From positions 1 to 26,495 of the forward strand of contig JAFGON010000083.1 in the NCBI GenBank assembly GCA_016926475.1: a stretch of 26,495 bases of DNA, given 5' to 3'. Positions 23,284 to 26,495 of this stretch are shown here, piece by piece. Made by a program: the position numbers and the translations under genes. The notes under the pieces are model-generated. The model was not told the DNA's origin and made no database searches. It saw only the letters and a program-made list of their open reading frames with translations. Position 1 is the stretch's first letter. Every line of letters starts with the position of its first letter. The DNA is from a candidate division WOR-3 bacterium. Lineage in GTDB: Bacteria > SDB-A.

Positions 23284-24069
23284 GTGAGGATAATTTTCAT
23301 CGCTTTAATTTTGGCGTTTCTTGGATGTTCGACCAAGAGAATTGACATAGCAAGGTATACGGACGAGGAAGCCGCACTGGCAGTCGCTCAGGATCTTTTC
23401 GAAAACCGAAAATACGATGAAGCTGCCCAGGCTTTCAACTATGTCTATATGGGGTTTGATTTTACCAGAAACAAAAGTTACGCCCTTTACATGGCTGGAC
23501 TGTCGTATTACGAAGACGGAAAATACGATGATGCGATTGAAACTTTCAAAGTATTTTACGGAAAATATGGAGCTGACAGCTTGATTCCAAGCGCTCTGTA
23601 TTATTGGGCTAAATCTTACGAGGAATCTTCTCCTTCTTTCGAAAGGGACCTTTTGAAGACGAGATACGCTCTTGAGACCTACAAACTTTTCGCGGCACGG
23701 TTTCCCTCAGACCCAAGGGTGACTGAGGCGACCGAAAGAATCAGAGAATGCGAAAATGTTCTTTTGAAGAAACTCGTCTATGAAGCCCAGGTTTACAAGA
23801 AAATGAACAAGCACGAATCGGCTTTTGTCGTTTTGGCTACCGCCGCGAGGATGTATTCTAACTCGGATTATATTCCCGAGGCTCTTTACGAAGCCGGAAC
23901 GGCAGCGGCGGAAATTGGCGATTTCACAAACGCGGGTAAATTTTTGTCTGAAGTTTTGAAATACGACGGCGAGTACGCCCTTAAGGCGAGAGAAGCCCTC
24001 TCAAGACTCGGTATACCCGAAGGCGCATACCCTGACCTGTATCCCGGTGATTCCTCCCAGGAAGAATAA
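23284..24069 (+). CDS. BamD-like TPR lipoprotein
   Basis: A 261-residue lipoprotein with a short signal peptide and lipobox FLGC (Cys15). It then follows the BamD/YfiO pattern: an initial A-x-x-x-F-x-x-x-K-Y-D-E-A-A repeat near 35-50, YEDGKYDDAIETFKVF near 78-93, a third repeat with YKLFAARFPSDPRV near 135-150, and later helices ending in A-x-x-x-L-x-x-V-L. BamD is the essential lipoprotein partner of BamA in outer-membrane protein assembly; the size matches. BamD-like TPR lipoproteins are diverse, so a different envelope role is possible. The start is GTG 23284, with AGGAG at 23274-23278. It shares one base with nadD. Confidence 0.82.
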   Translation: MRIIFIALILAFLGCSTKRIDIARYTDEEAALAVAQDLFENRKYDEAAQAFNYVYMGFDFTRNKSYALYMAGLSYYEDGKYDDAIETFKVFYGKYGADSLIPSALYYWAKSYEESSPSFERDLLKTRYALETYKLFAARFPSDPRVTEATERIRECENVLLKKLVYEAQVYKKMNKHESAFVVLATAARMYSNSDYIPEALYEAGTAAAEIGDFTNAGKFLSEVLKYDGEYALKAREALSRLGIPEGAYPDLYPGDSSQEE

Positions 24070-24638
24070 TGAAGCTGGGGATTTTTGGCGGAAGTTTCGA
24101 CCCCCCTCACATAGGCCACCTGATATTTTCCACGGACGCTCACAATGATTTCGGAATAGATGAAGTTGTATGGCTTGTCAACCACACCCCTTGCCATAAA
24201 ACAAAACCAGTCCTTCCTTTTGCCCAGAGAATCCAATTCTGCAGGTTGATCACAGAGAAATTCAACTTCATAACTGTATCCGATTTGGAAGAAAGCTTGA
24301 GTAAACCCAATTACACCTTTGATTCTTTGCAGAGTATAAAAAAGGGAAGAGGAGAAAAGGATGAATACTTTCTGATGATTGGAATGGATCAGGCAAAAAC
24401 TATAGACACGTGGAAAAATTCGGACTCACTAAAAGAAAACTGCCAATTCATCGTCATGAACAGGGGGGATGAAGAAGAAGAAAACTTGCTGAACTTGAAA
24501 GAATACAGGCTTATAAAAAGAAGAATCGATGTTTCTTCAACAGAAATCAGAGAAAGGATAAGGAAAGGCGATGAATACAAAGCCTATTTGGGCGAACAAT
24601 TGGCGGATTTAATAAAAAGCGCGGGTTGTTATAGGTGA
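24069..24638 (+). CDS. nadD: nicotinate-nucleotide adenylyltransferase NadD
   Basis: A 189-residue enzyme that joins nicotinate mononucleotide and ATP to form deamido-NAD in NAD synthesis. The nucleotidyltransferase signature FGGSFDPPHIGH (residues 5-16) and the C-terminal VSSTEIRERI, the equivalent of the ISST-x-IR motif, are both present, and LMIGMDQAKTIDTW matches the family's GaD...W region. A GGAAG stretch precedes the start. It starts in a TAATG overlap with the BamD-like gene and ends in a GTGA overlap with polA. The metabolic gene is likely carried along in the envelope operon. Confidence 0.96.
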   Translation: MKLGIFGGSFDPPHIGHLIFSTDAHNDFGIDEVVWLVNHTPCHKTKPVLPFAQRIQFCRLITEKFNFITVSDLEESLSKPNYTFDSLQSIKKGRGEKDEYFLMIGMDQAKTIDTWKNSDSLKENCQFIVMNRGDEEEENLLNLKEYRLIKRRIDVSSTEIRERIRKGDEYKAYLGEQLADLIKSAGCYR

Positions 24639-26495
24639 TTATAATAGATTCCTCTTCAATAGCATACAGAAGCTATTTTGCCCTTCAAAGGGCGGACCTT
24701 AAAACTCCGGACGGAAGGGAAAGCGGAGCTGTCTATGGTTTTCTTCAAACGTTATTGTCTCTCAAAAAATCTTTTCCAGGCCATGATTTGGTTGCAGTTT
24801 TCGACAGTTCAAAACCTTCTTTCAGACGCGATTATTACGAAGGTTACAAAGCCAACAGGGAGAGGATGCCTGAACCTCTTGCGGCTCAAGTTGAAGCCCT
24901 TGTCGAGAATCTACCGTTTTTCGGATGCCCTGTACTGAAGATGGAGAAATTTGAAGCCGACGACATCATCGCCTCGTTGGTCAGGGTTCATTCTTTTTCG
25001 GAAGATATTTTAATACTTTCGAAAGATAAGGATTTAGCTCAACTTGTAAAAAAAAATATTTGCCTGATATATCCCGGGAAATCAGGAGATTGGAACGTGA
25101 TGAATGAAAAAACCGTCAAGTTCAAATTCGGTGTTGAGCCTTCACAGATAAAGGATTTTCTTGTTCTGACAGGAGATACAAGCGACAACATACCGGGCGT
25201 GCCCGGGGTTGGTCCCAAAACCGCGGCTAAATTGCTCGAAAAAGGAGGTGATCTTGAAGAGATTATCCGTAACCCCGAGATTTACGCCTCCAAAAAGATC
25301 GCTTTGTCGATCAAAAACAGCAAAGACATAATAGACAGGGCAAAAAAGCTTATCGAGCTCAAATCGGATCTTGAAGTCCCGGATATTCAGGCGTTGAAAA
25401 ATAAAAAAGTCTCAAAAGAGTTTATGGACTTTTTAATTCAATGGGGTTTAAAAAAAATGGCGCGGGAACTGGGCTTTGAAAGAGACGAAAAGTTAGATTT
25501 AGACAGAGAAGAAAAAAGTCTTTATTTTGAAGGGGGATTTATCTCTGCTTCTCACAGAGACGGGATTTTATTGTGGTCTGGAGAAGAATTAGACCTATCG
25601 GATGATAAAAATATTTTAAAAAAAAGAAAAGATAAGAATATTATTGTTAGCGACGACATAAAAAGAATAATGGTAGATGAAAACTTCATACCGGATAAAT
25701 TTGAAGACTTAGGAACTGCATCTTACATAATTGATCCTGAATCCGGTCCGTTTGACTGTGTTTCGATTGTCAGAAAGCACACTGGAATTATTTCCAGCTT
25801 TGAGAAATCGTTGTTATCTCTTCCGGGATTATGGAAAATTCTGAAAACAGAGATGGATAGACTCAAACTGGTCAGTTTATATGAAAATATTGAAAAACCT
25901 CTCATACCCATCGTGTCGGAAATGGAGAAACGCGGAGTTTACATTGATTGTGAATACTTACAAAAAATGAGTCTTTCTTTCACAAAAGAACTCCAAGAAA
26001 TCGAGGAAGGCATAAGAAAAATCACCGGTCGGGAAGTAAACCCGAGATCCCCGAAACAACTATCGGATTACTTGTTCGACGAGTTAAAGCTTCCTTCCGT
26101 CTCGAAAACAAAGACCGGCCTCTCTACCGATTCTCACGCTCTTGAGCAAATCAGAGCTCTGCATCCCATCGTCGATCTGATTCTCGAGCACAGATTTATT
26201 TCAAAAATGCTATCTACGTACATAGACGTGATCCCCTCGTTGACTGACGAAAACCGGAGGTTGCACTGCAAATTTGATCTCAGGGCAACCGCAACCGGAA
26301 GATTTTCCTCCCGCGATCCCAACCTTCAGAATATCCCTTTTAAGAATCCGAGGGCGAAAGAGATAAGAAAAGCGTTCAAAGCTCCAGGGGGAAAAAAACT
26401 GCTTTCTGCGGATTACTCACAGATTGAATTGAGACTCGCGGCTCATCTGTCGGGGGATGAAACTTTTTTAAAGGCTTTCAGGGACGGAGAAGACA
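24635..26495 (+). CDS. polA: DNA polymerase I (3' end outside window)
   Basis: The first 620 residues are present in one uninterrupted frame. Residues 1 to about 285 are the 5'-nuclease domain, with MIIIDSSSIAYRSYF at the start, KFEADDIIASL, LSKDKDLAQLV and the helix-hairpin-helix TGDTSDNIPGVPGVGPKTA. About 290-415 is a shortened 3'-5' exonuclease-like domain with no DTE-type metal motif, so proofreading is probably lost, as in Taq polymerase. The polymerase domain begins near 420 (IEKPLIPIVSEMEKRGVYID) and includes RATATGRFSSRDPNLQNIP and motif A ADYSQIELR with catalytic D593. It fills gaps in repair and removes RNA primers. The start is GTG 24635, overlapping the nadD stop (GTGA); no better start is near the conserved N-terminus. 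Confidence 0.96.
   Translation, partial: MIIIDSSSIAYRSYFALQRADLKTPDGRESGAVYGFLQTLLSLKKSFPGHDLVAVFDSSKPSFRRDYYEGYKANRERMPEPLAAQVEALVENLPFFGCPVLKMEKFEADDIIASLVRVHSFSEDILILSKDKDLAQLVKKNICLIYPGKSGDWNVMNEKTVKFKFGVEPSQIKDFLVLTGDTSDNIPGVPGVGPKTAAKLLEKGGDLEEIIRNPEIYASKKIALSIKNSKDIIDRAKKLIELKSDLEVPDIQALKNKKVSKEFMDFLIQWGLKKMARELGFERDEKLDLDREEKSLYFEGGFISASHRDGILLWSGEELDLSDDKNILKKRKDKNIIVSDDIKRIMVDENFIPDKFEDLGTASYIIDPESGPFDCVSIVRKHTGIISSFEKSLLSLPGLWKILKTEMDRLKLVSLYENIEKPLIPIVSEMEKRGVYIDCEYLQKMSLSFTKELQEIEEGIRKITGREVNPRSPKQLSDYLFDELKLPSVSKTKTGLSTDSHALEQIRALHPIVDLILEHRFISKMLSTYIDVIPSLTDENRRLHCKFDLRATATGRFSSRDPNLQNIPFKNPRAKEIRKAFKAPGGKKLLSADYSQIELRLAAHLSGDETFLKAFRDGED

Noticed and set aside
24678-24938. 86-codon plus-strand frame
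   Set aside because: Out of frame inside polA, whose own frame is open and strongly conserved there.
1-26495. CRISPR array, tRNA, rRNA, transposase or prophage genes
   Set aside because: No regular spaced repeats beyond the MraZ operator, no cloverleaf or rRNA sequence noticed, and no mobile-element protein motifs in any substantial frame.

Overview
This window looks like the chromosome of a Gram-negative-type (diderm) bacterium. Most of it is a complete division and cell wall (dcw) cluster. The GC content looks moderate to low and arginine is mostly AGA/AGG. Two genes encode lipoproteins, one of them BamD-like, which implies an outer membrane. MurE carries the DNPR motif, which implies meso-diaminopimelate peptidoglycan. 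The gene set (division cluster with DivIVA, an ExeA-type ATPase, many TPR proteins) would fit an uncultivated lineage near the FCB group, such as WOR-3/TA06/Cloacimonadota-like bacteria. That placement is an inference from gene content and is weakly supported.

Layout. Region 1 (1-3658, plus strand): the end of an acidic protein, an ExeA/GspA-like AAA ATPase and a long TPR protein, in one tightly packed operon. Region 2 (3659-4912, minus strand): rarA, which meets the TPR gene tail to tail with no base between the stop codons. Region 3 (4913-5092): a divergent control region. It holds an extended -10 promoter for rarA, a sigma70-type promoter for mraZ, and four TGGGT-like repeats spaced exactly 10 bp that look like MraZ operators. 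Region 4 (5093-21584, plus): mraZ, a small STAS-like gene, rsmH, ftsL, ftsI, murE, murF, mraY, murD, ftsW, murG, murC, murB, ftsQ, ftsA, ftsZ. Nearly every junction overlaps or nearly touches; ftsZ is set apart by 41 bp and a near-perfect ribosome binding site. Region 5 (21585-21870): a non-standard interval with a promoter, an operator-like palindrome, inverted repeats and an unassigned 73-codon frame that may be a relic of a yggS/ylmE gene. Region 6 (21871-26495, plus): divIVA, two TPR lipoprotein genes, nadD and the first two thirds of polA, which runs off the window.

How the genes work together. MurC, D, E and F build the UDP-MurNAc-pentapeptide, starting from the UDP-MurNAc made by MurB. 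MraY and MurG make lipid I and lipid II. FtsW and FtsI polymerise and cross-link the septal wall under FtsQ/FtsL control. FtsZ anchored by FtsA organises the ring. MraZ controls the operon and RsmH methylates the ribosome. DivIVA and the envelope lipoproteins extend the morphogenesis theme downstream. murA and ddl are not in the cluster.

Most of this is conserved machinery. The parts most worth a second look are the MraZ operator array, the STAS-like gene with an altered phosphosite between mraZ and rsmH, the ftsZ-divIVA interval, several substitutions at motif positions in Mur enzymes, and a DNA polymerase I whose proofreading domain lacks its metal-binding residues.
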